Below, piece by piece: positions 42,731 through 52,620 of a DNA stretch of 64,000 nucleotides. The translations under genes were made by a program, and so were the position numbers. Within the stretch, counting starts at the first letter, position 1, and every line of letters begins with the position of its first letter. Below the pieces are notes generated by a model. It was not told the origin of the DNA. It did no database searches and was given only the letters and a program-made list of their open reading frames with translations. This DNA is from Thiodiazotropha sp040507005 (GTDB lineage: Bacteria > Pseudomonadota > Gammaproteobacteria > Chromatiales > Chromatiaceae): assembly GCA_040507005.1 (NCBI GenBank), contig JBEVVS010000001.1, forward strand, positions 1-64,000, written 5' to 3'.

Positions 42731-45190
42731 CTACAGAATGAGAGACTTTATTATTGAACTACTCCGCAGCAGTTGGGTGAAATCATCCTCGTTGATTGGC
42801 TGGCTGAACAGATAACCTTGTGCATACTCGCACTGCAAATCCCGCAAACAATTGAGTTGATCCTCGGTTTCCACACCCTCCGCCACCACTTCAAGCCCGA
42901 TGCCATGGGCCATCAATATAGAGGCATTCACCAGTTCGTAATCCGCCGGATCCACATTTAGATCGTTGATGAAACTCCGATCCACCTTTAACACGTCGAA
43001 CGGATATTTACGCAGATAACTCAGTGAGGAGTAACCCGTGCCAAAATCGTCCATACCCAGACTAATACCGGATTTATGCAAACGCTCCAGCGCCTGTTCG
43101 ATATCCTGCTGCCCGCTCATCAGTACCCCTTCGGTGATCTCCAACACCAGGGCATCTGCTTTCAAGCCGCTGCTTTGCAGAAGATCAGCAATGAAATCCA
43201 CCAGGCCGGCGTCACGCAGCTGTCGTGGTGACAGGTTGATGGCTATCTTGAAATCATGTTCGATCAATTCACCCCAACGCTGGGCATTGTACACCGCCTG
43301 TTGCAGTACAAATCTGCCGATACCCAGAATTACCCCTGTCTGTTCTGCAATGGGAATGAACTCTTCGGGTGATACAGATCCAAGGGCAGGGTTGTTCCAG
43401 CGCAGCAGGGCCTCGGCTGCAACTATCCTGTTGTTCTGCAACGCCACCACCGGTTGGTAGACCACCGAGAACTCCTGTCGCTCCTGTGCGCCATGTAACT
43501 GCTCCTCCACTTCCAAACTCCGGGAGATATTCAGATTCATCTCGCTGGTGTAAAAATTGAATGTGTTTCTGCCCTGCTCCTTGGAGTGATACATGGCGGT
43601 ATCGGCGTTGCGCAGCAGTTCTGTGGGAGTCATGCCGTCGCTGGGATAGACAGCAATGCCGATGCTGGTGGTCACTACCAACTCCCTTTCATCCAGCTTA
43701 AAGGGACGCCGGAATTGCGCTATCAGGCTACTCGCCACCTTCTTGGCATCGGCAAGCTCAGCCAGATTGCGCAACAACACCACAAATTCGTCACCACCCA
43801 GGCGGCAGACACTGTCACCGTCACGTACTGCCGACTGCAGACGATCGGAAGCCTGGACCAACAATCGGTCGCCGGTTTCGTGGCCCAGGGTATCGTTGAC
43901 CCGCTTGAAACCGTCCAGGTCGAGGAACAGTATGGCAACCTTGCATGAATCTCTCGACGCCTCTTTGAGCAGTTGCGCCAAACGGTCCATGGCGAGGAAA
44001 CGGTTTGGCAAGCCGGTCAAACCGTCATAGTGGGCCTGTTTTAGGATATGGGCTTCCTGGCGTTTCTTTTCGGTGATATCCACATGAGTTCCGACGATAC
44101 GGACTGCATCTCCCTGAGTGTCACGAACCAGAAAGGCACGGGATAGGATATCCACCCAATGACCATGCTTGTGTCGCATCTTGAACTCGATATGAAAGTT
44201 ATCCCGCTTTCCCTTGATGTAGTCGTTCAACATCTCCCATGAGCGTGCACGATCACTTTCCTCAACCAACTCCTCCCAGGTGGAAATATCGTTGCCCAGC
44301 TCGTGGTTTTCATATCCCAGCATGCTCTTCCAACGGGGCGAGTAGTAGATATCGTTGCTCAGGAGATTCCAGTCATAAACACCATCGTTGGCACCCCGCA
44401 TCGCCAGTTCGAAACGCTCCTCGCTCTTGCGTAGCGCGGATTCCACCAGCTCCCTTCCTGCGATCTCCTTGCTGAGTTCGCTGTTTTTGTCCTCCAATTC
44501 AAGAGTGCGTGCCTTGATGACGCTTTCCCGGTTCTTGATCTCATCACCTAGATCCTCGATCAGTTTGCTGTTCTCTATCTGCAGCCTGATGTTATCCATG
44601 AGGTTGCGATTAATGTTACGGGTGAACAGTGTGGTCATAACCAGGTAGACGAGGGTTGCGACGGCCAGGGCATTGTGTCCCGCATCGCCGTAGGCAAACA
44701 GGGTACCGGTGAGCGTCAGCACCTGTGGATAGGCGTAGGCCACAAAAGCGGGAATATATACCGACAGGATCACCACGGCGGATGCAACAATGCCAAACAA
44801 CAGCATACATAAAGCAATGGCGATTGTTAGGTTATCGGCAAGATAGATATAAGGGAAGATCAGACTCCAGGCGACACCCACCAGCAGACAGCCGATCAGA
44901 TAGCTGCGTTGCCATTGCACGGTTGTCCTCGATTGGGGTTTTCGCTTCCGCCTCAGCCATAACACCAGGCGGTAACTGGCTGCAGCTAACAGGGCCAGAA
45001 GCCATATTTCCAAAACGCCGGTATCGAGATTCGACTTTAATAAGAAGTAAAAGAGTAAGGCAACAGAATAGACTGTTATATTTGAGATGGGTGCCTGCTG
45101 ATAGAGTATCCGAGTCTGCTCTTCAGTAATCAGCCGCTTGACACTATCTTGCTGTTCGCTTTGGTTGTTCGGCATGGACCGTTTGGCCAT
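42731..45190 (-). CDS. Membrane PAS-GGDEF-EAL protein (c-di-GMP turnover)
   Basis: The start is placed at 45190 (MAKRSMPNNQSEQQD), six bases after GGGTGA; a GTG lies three codons upstream. The 819-residue protein has about six N-terminal membrane helices (about 35-195), a coiled coil, a PAS domain with PAC motif (about 255-375, NDGVYDWNLLSNDIYYSPRW), a GGDEF domain with an intact CRLGGDEFVVLL, and an EAL domain with AAEALLRWNNP and DDFGTGYSSLSYLRK. Both catalytic signatures look intact, so it could make and degrade cyclic di-GMP. The ligand sensed by the membrane/PAS part is unknown. Monocistronic. Confidence 0.93.
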   Translation of the reverse strand: MAKRSMPNNQSEQQDSVKRLITEEQTRILYQQAPISNITVYSVALLFYFLLKSNLDTGVLEIWLLALLAAASYRLVLWLRRKRKPQSRTTVQWQRSYLIGCLLVGVAWSLIFPYIYLADNLTIAIALCMLLFGIVASAVVILSVYIPAFVAYAYPQVLTLTGTLFAYGDAGHNALAVATLVYLVMTTLFTRNINRNLMDNIRLQIENSKLIEDLGDEIKNRESVIKARTLELEDKNSELSKEIAGRELVESALRKSEERFELAMRGANDGVYDWNLLSNDIYYSPRWKSMLGYENHELGNDISTWEELVEESDRARSWEMLNDYIKGKRDNFHIEFKMRHKHGHWVDILSRAFLVRDTQGDAVRIVGTHVDITEKKRQEAHILKQAHYDGLTGLPNRFLAMDRLAQLLKEASRDSCKVAILFLDLDGFKRVNDTLGHETGDRLLVQASDRLQSAVRDGDSVCRLGGDEFVVLLRNLAELADAKKVASSLIAQFRRPFKLDERELVVTTSIGIAVYPSDGMTPTELLRNADTAMYHSKEQGRNTFNFYTSEMNLNISRSLEVEEQLHGAQERQEFSVVYQPVVALQNNRIVAAEALLRWNNPALGSVSPEEFIPIAEQTGVILGIGRFVLQQAVYNAQRWGELIEHDFKIAINLSPRQLRDAGLVDFIADLLQSSGLKADALVLEITEGVLMSGQQDIEQALERLHKSGISLGMDDFGTGYSSLSYLRKYPFDVLKVDRSFINDLNVDPADYELVNASILMAHGIGLEVVAEGVETEDQLNCLRDLQCEYAQGYLFSQPINEDDFTQLLRSSSIIKSLIL

Positions 45191-45759
45191 GATGGTCACC
45201 CGATATTAGTTTTTTTACTAGGTGGCGTTAGAGATAACGCACATTCAGTATAGCAGTACAGATGGCAAGCTGCTTAACAGCCGTTGCCAAAATCATCGCC
45301 AAACGCCTGCGTCTATGTATGACTTAAATTCCTTACAATATTCGACCTCACCAAGCATCTAGACCACCATCCGGCATAAAAGTCGGTGGCATCTTAAGAT
45401 TAATGAATCTTACTCATTAACCGCCTTACTCCATTCGTCCCTGATGTTGGCGCATCATGTAAATTAAAAATATTGTTTGTGACTGGTAGCTGTGCGGGGT
45501 GCGCTGGCAACTGAGCATATTGCCGGCTCTTATTGCCGTTGATCCCGCCATCACAAAGATCGCGACATGCAACATTAGAAGCGATTCTCGCTCAACAGAT
45601 TAGGACGTGAAATAGATTGGAAGGCGGCCTCCTGCGCGTAGAATGAAATCCATCTATTCACAAGAATAACAGAGACCAATGGAATAGTTAAGTCATCGGT
45701 CTACAGACAAAACCACAAATGAAGTCTCGCGCTTCGTCCACTCGTAACGTGAACTGTTG
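45191..45759. other. Long intergenic region with a small hairpin
   Basis: About 570 bases with no supported gene. A 7-bp hairpin TAAGATT-AATG-AATCTTA is at 45395-45412, and TTAATGA/TCATTAA offers an alternative fold nearby. No promoter is assigned with confidence, although the PAS-GGDEF-EAL promoter must lie at the left edge on the minus strand. Two short frames around 45690-45910 are shadows of the lipoprotein gene. Confidence 0.4.
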
Positions 45760-46293
45760 TTATGTCGCCAACACCAACTCGGCAATCTCACCCAACGCCT
45801 CTCTGATCTCATCGATGGATGGCGGTTCCGCCCGTGACAAGTCGTCGAAGGCGCCCCGACAGGTGATGCGCATGACATCGGGCTGCTGCTCCGAGCTCAA
45901 CCAGAGATGGTAACCATGGGTGACGATAGGTGATCCACGATCGATTTCCACAGCAAAGAATCTTGGCTGATTGTCAGGATTGCGCACCACCTCCGCGGTC
46001 AATCGCTGCACCTTTTTTACCACGAAGGTGTCGGGCTCTATCAGTTGCACCCTATCGCTCAGTTTATCCACTTCGAAATTGCAGTTGCTGCGGTAACGGT
46101 CGAAGTCGCCAATGGACATCGGCCTGCCCCGTTGCAAAAAAGTGCGCGTGGTGCCGGGTTCGATTGCCACCTGTTCCATTAACACAACCTTGCTGCCGAT
46201 TGGCGGCAGATTGTAAGGGTAAGCAAGGTCGTCACTGACCATATAGGATTGGGTGCAGGCGGAGAGCGGCAGCAGTAGCATTATCCAACGCAT
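45760..46293 (-). CDS. Hypothetical lipoprotein
   Basis: The start at 46293 (MRWIMLLLPLSACTQSYM) has a strong ribosome site, GAGGTGA about five bases upstream. The lipobox is LSAC (Cys 13). The mature protein of about 165 residues has an early FLQRGRPMSIGDFDRYRSNC segment and later YHLWLSSEQQPDVMRITCRG; the two cysteines may pair. No family recognised. It ends at 45760 with an Ala/Glu-rich helix. The RNB nuclease gene upstream on the same strand ends 41 bp before it. Confidence 0.75.
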   Translation of the reverse strand: MRWIMLLLPLSACTQSYMVSDDLAYPYNLPPIGSKVVLMEQVAIEPGTTRTFLQRGRPMSIGDFDRYRSNCNFEVDKLSDRVQLIEPDTFVVKKVQRLTAEVVRNPDNQPRFFAVEIDRGSPIVTHGYHLWLSSEQQPDVMRITCRGAFDDLSRAEPPSIDEIREALGEIAELVLAT

Positions 46294-46334
46294 GGCTATC
46301 ACCTCATTCAATCAGTAAGACAGCGTTATAGCTG

Positions 46335-48146
46335 TCAGATGACCCGGAAATAACAACTCAGATCGGGGATGTCGATCTCCCGGGGTTTGAGTCTGACCCT
46401 GTCGTTCAAACCTGCATCGCCACGGATACGCAGCTTGGCCTCCATGGCTATCGAGGGCAGCAACACCGTTGCCCGTTCCCCCTCCTTGGCAACGATTACC
46501 GCCTCACCCTGCCAATCGGGATTGTCACGCAAGTAGATCAGACGCCAATGATCGTTTGACACCCGTTCGGTCTTGCGGTTCGCCATACTGCCCATCTCGG
46601 ACTGGGCGACCCGTTCGGAGATCAGATGGATGTCGAGTACCTCGTCCCCTTTGAGATAGGCGCGTAATTGTTGGTGGGTCAACAGGTCGGAGTAGCGGCG
46701 TAACGGGCTGGTGGACCGGGTATAGACGGCCAGACCCAATCCGGCATGGGGTTCCGCCTGGGTCTTTATCTTGGTGGGTTTGAAAAACCGCCGATAGGCA
46801 TACATGCCTGCCAGGTCCTGCGGTTGTTCAAGTTGATCCGGTGGCGCCTGGGTGGCAAAGGGAATGGGTATATCCCGGGCTTGGCAGTAGAGGGCTATGC
46901 CCTCCCCGGCCATCAGCATCAGATCGGTGATCATCTCCCTGCTCTGCAGCCTGGGAAGGGGCTCGATCGCCACCTTGCCTTCCCTGACCTTCAATTTCAC
47001 CTCCGGCAGTTGAATCGTCGCCGCCCCTGCCCGCAGGCGCCGCTGCCGATAGCACTGGCTTTTCGCCAACAGAGTAGACAAGGGCGCTTCCTTAAGGCGT
47101 TGATCCGCTGCTGCATAACTGATGCGCTCGACCCTGACCCAACTGGGGTGTATCTCCACATTTTCCACCTCTCCCTCTGCAGAGAGAGTGAAGCCAATCG
47201 ACAATGCCGGCGACTTCTGCTGCAGGCCCAGGCCGAGCTGGTCAGTCACTTCAGGGGGCAGCATGGGAATCACCCGATCGGGCAGATAGAGGTTGGCACC
47301 ACGGGCGCGGGCATCCAGATCCATCTCGCTGTCGGGGGCAACCAGGGCGGCCACATCCGCCACGTGGATCCAGATACGCTCCCCATCCAGACTGACCGCA
47401 TCGTCAGGGTCCTGGTTGTCTTCATCATCGATGGCGTAAGCCGTGAGTTGAGTCAGGTCGAGACGCTGCTCCTGCGCTAGGGGTGGCACCGTATGTCCCG
47501 GTATGGACACCTCTATGCCCATGCGGCGGGGATAGGGGTTTTCGTTGGCTGGCCAGTAACCGGTCTTGAGCAACAGACGATGGGCGTTGACCGGGGTCTC
47601 CTGGATATCCAGGGCCTGCAGGATACGGCTGTTTTCACGCTTCTCCAGGGCCAGGGCTTCAACCTCGCCCAGGGTCTTGCGGTCCTCCTCGATGATCGAG
47701 GCGGATTGTAAACGCTGTATAAAACCCTCCCAGGCCTCCGCCTCGGCAGCCTTTTTAGTCCGCTCGGCGATCTCGGATGCCACCTGATCGGCGGAACGCG
47801 GCCGGATCGCTGTAGGTTCGCCCTCGAAATAGATACCCTCCGCCACCAACTCCCAGGCAGCCCAGGCCATGGCAGGGGTATAGTCGCCGAAAACCAATTC
47901 ACTCAACTCCTTGATATCGGTCTGTGCACCCTCCAGCAGCTGCCAATTCTCCTCGATCTCACCCCTTTGCGGGGTCAGTTGCTTGAGATCGCTCAGGGGT
48001 CCGGGATGCAACAGGACCACATCCTTGTCCCTGACCCGCTTGTTCTTCCCTGATTCCAGCTCGATGGTGATCTTATCCGTCACCTCGATGACCCGGGCCG
48101 GTCGAATCTTGTAGAGAACCAGGGCGCCTGTCGTGAATGTACTCAT
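46335..48146 (-). CDS. RNB-domain ribonuclease (RNase II/R family)
   Basis: The 603-residue protein starts at 48146, five bases after AGGT. An N-terminal region with small beta domains (about 1-70) precedes a helical segment, then the RNB catalytic domain (about 235-520) with the metal-binding cluster DDEDNQDPDDAVSLDG and the RRYSDLLTHQQL motif. A C-terminal S1-like strand region follows (about 545-600). It should degrade RNA 3' to 5' processively. It is shorter than RNase R and differs from RNase II at the N-terminus, so a gene name is not assigned. Divergent from ygfZ. Confidence 0.88.
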   Translation of the reverse strand: MSTFTTGALVLYKIRPARVIEVTDKITIELESGKNKRVRDKDVVLLHPGPLSDLKQLTPQRGEIEENWQLLEGAQTDIKELSELVFGDYTPAMAWAAWELVAEGIYFEGEPTAIRPRSADQVASEIAERTKKAAEAEAWEGFIQRLQSASIIEEDRKTLGEVEALALEKRENSRILQALDIQETPVNAHRLLLKTGYWPANENPYPRRMGIEVSIPGHTVPPLAQEQRLDLTQLTAYAIDDEDNQDPDDAVSLDGERIWIHVADVAALVAPDSEMDLDARARGANLYLPDRVIPMLPPEVTDQLGLGLQQKSPALSIGFTLSAEGEVENVEIHPSWVRVERISYAAADQRLKEAPLSTLLAKSQCYRQRRLRAGAATIQLPEVKLKVREGKVAIEPLPRLQSREMITDLMLMAGEGIALYCQARDIPIPFATQAPPDQLEQPQDLAGMYAYRRFFKPTKIKTQAEPHAGLGLAVYTRSTSPLRRYSDLLTHQQLRAYLKGDEVLDIHLISERVAQSEMGSMANRKTERVSNDHWRLIYLRDNPDWQGEAVIVAKEGERATVLLPSIAMEAKLRIRGDAGLNDRVRLKPREIDIPDLSCYFRVI

Positions 48147-48256
48147 GTAACCTACCCAAAAACCTCATTTCCGGATTTACACAGGGAGTTTCGTCACCTG
48201 CGGGATCGGGTATGATACGCATTGTTGTATGTCAAACCCAGGAGCCAGTCCCTGAC

Positions 48257-49255
48257 ATGAATAGAGAATGGTCCGAATTTCTCGCCTCCCGCAGCAAGCC
48301 GATCAGTCACGGCAGCGACATCAGCTGTGCCCTGAACGATCTCTCCCACTATGGCCTGATCCGGGTCGAGGGTGAAGACGCAGAGCAGTTTTTACAGGGT
48401 CAGATGACCAACGACATGCGTCTGGTCACGGAGGATCACAGCAACCTGGCGGGCTGGTGCAATGCCAAGGGCCGCATGATAGCCAGCTTTCGCTGCTTTC
48501 GCCAAGGCGAAAGCTACTACCTGCAGACGCCGGCCGAAGCCATCCCAGCGATTCTGCCCAGACTATCCATGTACGTACTCCGCTCCAAGGTGGTGATCAG
48601 TAATGCCAGTGACGACTGGGTCAGAATCGGCCTCACCGGAAACTGTGCCGAAGCCCTGCTGCAACCCTTTTTCGAAGAGCTGCCCGAACAAACCAATAGT
48701 GTGCAGCAGCAGGATGGGATGATCCTGATACGCCTGCCTGGCAGCATGCCCCGCTTCGAAGTCATCGGACCGACACCACAGCTGAAGGAGATCTGGCAGA
48801 CCGCTGAAGGACAGGCCCAACCGGCGACGAGCGAACTCTGGTCACTGTATGAGATTCGCGCGGGCATCCCGACTCTCTACCCGCAAACCCGCGAGTCTTT
48901 CGTACCGCAGATGGCTAATATGCAGCTAATCGACGGGGTCAGTTTTACCAAGGGATGCTATACCGGCCAGGAGGTTGTGGCACGTATGCAATACCTGGGC
49001 AAGTTAAAGCGCCGCATGTATCTGGCCCATGTGGATAGCGATACACCGCCACAACCGGGGGATGACCTGTTTGCGGAGGGAAGCTCATCGGGACAGGGGG
49101 CGGGTAAAATCGTGGATGCGCAATCCAGCGGCGATGGTTACGACCTGCTCGCCGTGATCGAAATTGCCAGCGCCGAAGAGAACCAGGTCAAGTTGGGTGA
49201 GGGCGGCCCAAAGCTGGAGATACTCAACCTTCCTTACAGCTACTCTGATGAGTAA
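48257..49255 (+). CDS. ygfZ: YgfZ, folate-binding Fe-S cluster repair/assembly protein
   Basis: The start at 48257 (MNREWSEFLASRSKPISHGS) is chosen because the family begins here, although the frame is open back to 48137; GGAG lies about 12 bases upstream. The 332-residue product has the GcvT-like fold and the YgfZ signature KGCYTGQEVVARMQYLGKLK near residue 233. The protein uses folate to support maturation of certain iron-sulfur enzymes. Its promoter lies in the 110-bp gap to the divergent RNB nuclease, where a TATGAT (about 48210) could be a -10. Confidence 0.94.
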   Translation: MNREWSEFLASRSKPISHGSDISCALNDLSHYGLIRVEGEDAEQFLQGQMTNDMRLVTEDHSNLAGWCNAKGRMIASFRCFRQGESYYLQTPAEAIPAILPRLSMYVLRSKVVISNASDDWVRIGLTGNCAEALLQPFFEELPEQTNSVQQQDGMILIRLPGSMPRFEVIGPTPQLKEIWQTAEGQAQPATSELWSLYEIRAGIPTLYPQTRESFVPQMANMQLIDGVSFTKGCYTGQEVVARMQYLGKLKRRMYLAHVDSDTPPQPGDDLFAEGSSSGQGAGKIVDAQSSGDGYDLLAVIEIASAEENQVKLGEGGPKLEILNLPYSYSDE

Positions 49256-49339
49256 ATACCGGGTTTGGCAGCCATTCAGAATGAACGAGATTGACCGTTA
49301 ACAAGGACGACAACGATAAAGTGGAATCCCAGGAAAAAA

Positions 49340-50179
49340 ATGATCGACGAAAACCAATTTCTTGAAAAGCTAAACGACGCCATCGACCACAATCGCATCA
49401 CCCTCCCCACGCTGCCGGAAGTGGCGCTTAAGGTCAGGGATGCGGTGGAGAGAGAACAGAGTTCGGCCAACCAGATTGCCGACATCATAGCCTCTGACGC
49501 GGCCTTGTCGGCTCGCCTCCTCCAGGTTGCCAACAGCCCGCTCTATCGAGGCCGGGTGACCATCGACAATCTGCAGATGGCGGTTGCCAGACTGGGGGTA
49601 CGGCTGGTGCGCAGTCTGGTCGTCAGCCTTATCATGCAGCAGATCTTCCAGGCGACCAGCGACTTGCTGGATGCCAAATTCAGACAGGTATGGGAAGAGA
49701 GTGTGCAGATCGCTGCACTCAGCCGAGTGCTCGCAGCCAATACTGATCACCTGGACAAGGAGCAGGCAATGTTGGCGGGGCTGATACATAACATAGGCGC
49801 GCTGCCGATTCTCGCCCTCGCGGAGAGCCATGACGAACTGCTTGAGAATGCCCAGGAACTGGACCGGATCATCGACGCCCTGAGCCCCAAGATCGGTCAA
49901 CGCATACTCGAGATATGGGACTTCCCCGATACCCTGGTCCAGGTACCGGCCAACTTCAGCAACCTTGACTACACCAGCGTGGGTGATATCGACTATGTGG
50001 ACATTGTCTTGGTGGCACGACTCGAGTCACAGATGAATAGCGACAATTCCCTGGACCCATCGAGCTTGTCGAAAATCCCCGCCTTCGCGAAGGTTGGTTT
50101 GGAACCCGAGGTCAATATGATCGAAATCGACGGCGTCGCCGATGATGTTCAGAATATCGAGGTCATGTTCATATCGTGA
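49340..50179 (+). CDS. HDOD-domain signalling protein
   Basis: The 279-residue protein starts after AGGA at a spacing of about seven. An HDOD domain spans about 15-215: TLPTLPEVALKVRDAVE, IIASDAALSARLLQVANSPL, LVRSLVVSLIMQQIF and MLAGLIHNIGALPILAL, which retains only part of the HD motif. HDOD proteins lack phosphodiesterase activity as a rule and act as adaptors in stress, motility or c-di-GMP pathways. It lies 84 bp after ygfZ and 24 bp before an ABC transporter, perhaps in one transcript. Confidence 0.9.
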   Translation: MIDENQFLEKLNDAIDHNRITLPTLPEVALKVRDAVEREQSSANQIADIIASDAALSARLLQVANSPLYRGRVTIDNLQMAVARLGVRLVRSLVVSLIMQQIFQATSDLLDAKFRQVWEESVQIAALSRVLAANTDHLDKEQAMLAGLIHNIGALPILALAESHDELLENAQELDRIIDALSPKIGQRILEIWDFPDTLVQVPANFSNLDYTSVGDIDYVDIVLVARLESQMNSDNSLDPSSLSKIPAFAKVGLEPEVNMIEIDGVADDVQNIEVMFIS

Positions 50180-50203
50180 CTTCCCCCTGCATATCACCCA
50201 ATC

Positions 50204-51082
50204 ATGATTGAGGCGGATAACCTCAGTAAACACTACGCCGGCATCAAAGCGGTTGATGGTGTGAGTTTTTCGATACCTCGGGGCGTCTGCTTTGGTCTGC
50301 TGGGTCCGAACGGTGCCGGCAAAACCACCACCGTGGAGATGCTGGAGGGGATCAAGACACCCACCTCGGGCCAAATACGCTATAAGGGTGAGCCCCTGGG
50401 CAAACGCTTCCGTAACGAGGCGGGAATCATGTTTCAGCACACTGCGTTACAGGAGTATATCCGCGTGGATGAGGTGCTGAAGATGTTTCAGCAGTTCTAC
50501 ACCAACATCAGGCCAATTGAAGAGTTGGTGGAGATCTGCGCCCTGGAGGAGTTCCTCACCCGGGATACGCGTAAGCTTTCCGGCGGACAGAAACAGCGCC
50601 TACTGTTGGCAATCGCGCTGATCAACGACCCGGAGATAGTCTTCCTCGACGAACCCACCACCGGTCTCGACCCTCAGTCCCGGCGCAATCTCTGGCATCA
50701 GGTGCGGCGCATCAAGGCCGAAAACAAAACCCTGGTGCTGACCACCCACTACATGGAAGAGGCATTTGAACTTTGTGATGAGATCATCATCATGGATCAC
50801 GGGGTGATAATCGCCCAAGGCAACCCTAAAACCCTATTGGCCAACTATTTCGATAAATCCGTGATCACTCTGCCCCTCTCTGCCCTGCCCGAGGATTTTC
50901 AAGCCGATGGGGACTCTACGCTGCACCCTCAGGAGGGTCACATGGAGATCCTATCCAAGGATGTGGATAGCACCATACGCCATTTGACAAACCAGCAGAT
51001 CTCTTTACACGAGCTGCAGGTACGGTCACCAACCCTGGAAGACCTGTTCCTGGAACTGACCGGGCATCATATACGCACATAG
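50204..51082 (+). CDS. ABC transporter ATP-binding protein (ABC-2 export type)
   Basis: The 292-residue protein has Walker A GPNGAGKTT (about 40), the Q-loop in MFQHTALQEYI, signature LSGGQKQRLLLA, Walker B EIVFLDEPTTG and the H-loop in TTHYMEEA. A C-terminal extension of about 70 residues is typical of the DrrA/NodI-like exporters. It pairs with the permease gene 13 bp downstream. Substrate unknown; the nearby amide-forming cluster suggests, without proof, a small molecule or glycolipid. Confidence 0.93.
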   Translation: MIEADNLSKHYAGIKAVDGVSFSIPRGVCFGLLGPNGAGKTTTVEMLEGIKTPTSGQIRYKGEPLGKRFRNEAGIMFQHTALQEYIRVDEVLKMFQQFYTNIRPIEELVEICALEEFLTRDTRKLSGGQKQRLLLAIALINDPEIVFLDEPTTGLDPQSRRNLWHQVRRIKAENKTLVLTTHYMEEAFELCDEIIIMDHGVIIAQGNPKTLLANYFDKSVITLPLSALPEDFQADGDSTLHPQEGHMEILSKDVDSTIRHLTNQQISLHELQVRSPTLEDLFLELTGHHIRT

Positions 51083-51095
51083 GACCGCCCTGATA

Positions 51096-52094
51096 ATGTC
51101 TTTACGTCGTTTTTTTGCCGCCCTGCAAGCACGCAACCTGGAGTTCCTGCGTGACCGCACCGCGCTCGGCTGGAATCTCATCATGCCGGTATTGATCGTG
51201 ATGGGTTTCGCCTTTGCCTTCACCACCGGACAGGAGGAGCTCTATAAGGTCGGTATTTACGGGGAAGCTGAACAAAACCACAGCCTGGAGGAGTTCCTGA
51301 CAACCCGCTATGTGGACTTCATACCGGTGGTGGAGCTGAACAAGATGATCGACAAGGTGGATAGACACCAGATCGATCTCTTGTTGGATGTGCAGAACAA
51401 CCGCTATTGGGTCAACAGCACGTCACCCAAGGGTTACCTGCTTGAACAGTTGTTACTCCCCTACTCACTGCAGCGTCAGGCACTGAGCGGATCGGAGATA
51501 CGCTACGTGGATTGGGTCATCCCAGGCGTCCTGGGTATGAACATCATGTTCAGCGCCCTGTTCGGGGTTGGTTATGTCATTGTCAGATATCGAAAAAATG
51601 GTGTACTGAAAAGACTGCGGGCAACCCCGCTCAGCGCTTTTGAATTTATCTCGGCGCAGATCGCATCACGCCTGCTGATGATCGTAGCAGTCACCGTCCT
51701 GGTCTATGTGGGCACAGATTTGGTAGTGGATTTCCGCATGGTGGGCTCCTACTGGCTACTCTTTCTAATCCTCATTATGGGTGCCCTGAGTATGATCAGC
51801 GTCGGCCTGCTGGTGGCAGCACGCATCACCAGCGAGGAGGCGGCAAACGGTCTGCTGAATCTGATGAGTTGGCCCATGATGCTGCTATCGGGGGTCTGGT
51901 TCTCCCTCGAAGGTTCGCATCCGTTTGTACAGCATCTGTCCCTGATCTTGCCCTTGACCCACATGATAGATGCCGCCCGGGTGGTGATGATCGAGGGTGC
52001 CGGTTTTATGGATGTGACATCCCAACTGCTGATTCTCTTCCTGTTTACCCTGTGCTTTGTCATCATAGGTTCGAAGACCTTTCGCTGGGAGTAG
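51096..52094 (+). CDS. ABC-2 type transporter permease
   Basis: This 332-residue protein has one N-terminal membrane helix (about 23-45), a periplasmic domain (about 46-135), and five more helices in the C-terminal half (about 140-330) with RKNGVLKRLRATPLSAFEFI as the usual coupling-helix motif. The pattern LMSWPMMLLSGVWFSLEGS is also conserved in ABC2 membrane proteins. It forms an exporter with the preceding ATPase. It ends seven bases before the deaminase gene. Confidence 0.92.
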   Translation: MSLRRFFAALQARNLEFLRDRTALGWNLIMPVLIVMGFAFAFTTGQEELYKVGIYGEAEQNHSLEEFLTTRYVDFIPVVELNKMIDKVDRHQIDLLLDVQNNRYWVNSTSPKGYLLEQLLLPYSLQRQALSGSEIRYVDWVIPGVLGMNIMFSALFGVGYVIVRYRKNGVLKRLRATPLSAFEFISAQIASRLLMIVAVTVLVYVGTDLVVDFRMVGSYWLLFLILIMGALSMISVGLLVAARITSEEAANGLLNLMSWPMMLLSGVWFSLEGSHPFVQHLSLILPLTHMIDAARVVMIEGAGFMDVTSQLLILFLFTLCFVIIGSKTFRWE

Positions 52095-52101
52095 ACACCG
52101 C

Positions 52102-52578
52102 ATGGACCAACAGGACGAGACCTTCATGAACGAGGCCCTTCAACTCGCCCAGCGAGGTATAGAACAAGGTGATGGCGGCCCATTCGGTGCCGTGGTCGTG
52201 ATGCAGGACCGGATTATCGGTCGCGGTTGGAACCAGGTGATAAAACGCAACGACCCTACCGCCCATGCGGAAATATTGGCGATTCGCAATGCCTGCAACC
52301 ATGCAGCGAGCTATCATCTCCCCGGCAGTGTACTCTATACCACATGCGAACCCTGCCCGATGTGCCTCAGCGCCGTCTATTGGGCCCATATAGATCGTCT
52401 GGTCTATGCTGCCGAGGCCGCAGATGCCGCTGCCATCGGTTTTAATGACAGTTTTATACACTCAGAACTCAACAAACCCATGGGTGAAAGGGGCATAATC
52501 ACCCGACAGCTGCTCAGAGAACAGAGCCTGGCCCTGTTCAGAGCCTGGCAAGGGAGCGACAAGCGGGTCGACTATTGA
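52102..52578 (+). CDS. Nucleoside/guanine deaminase family protein (CMP/dCMP-type zinc fold)
   Basis: This 158-residue protein has the zinc-binding and catalytic motifs PTAHAEILAIRNA (HAE) and TTCEPCPMCLSAVYWAHIDR (PCxxC). GGPFGAVVV and GFNDSFIHSEL in the C-terminal part match bacterial guanine deaminase (GuaD) better than the tRNA deaminase TadA. It would convert guanine to xanthine and ammonia. GGAGTAG, overlapping the permease stop, provides the ribosome site. It lies directly upstream of the asparagine synthetase cluster; whether its ammonia is relevant there is open. Confidence 0.88.
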   Translation: MDQQDETFMNEALQLAQRGIEQGDGGPFGAVVVMQDRIIGRGWNQVIKRNDPTAHAEILAIRNACNHAASYHLPGSVLYTTCEPCPMCLSAVYWAHIDRLVYAAEAADAAAIGFNDSFIHSELNKPMGERGIITRQLLREQSLALFRAWQGSDKRVDY

Positions 52579-52620
52579 GTAAACATGCTTTGAAACAACA
52601 CGAATAAATTAAAGAATACA

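Noticed and set aside
46746..47480. Plus-strand frame of 244 codons opposite the RNB nuclease
   Set aside because: Antisense shadow of a clear RNB-domain gene.
48137..48256. Forty-codon N-terminal extension of YgfZ
   Set aside because: It lacks homology to the family start and runs through the divergent promoter region, overlapping the RNB start codon.
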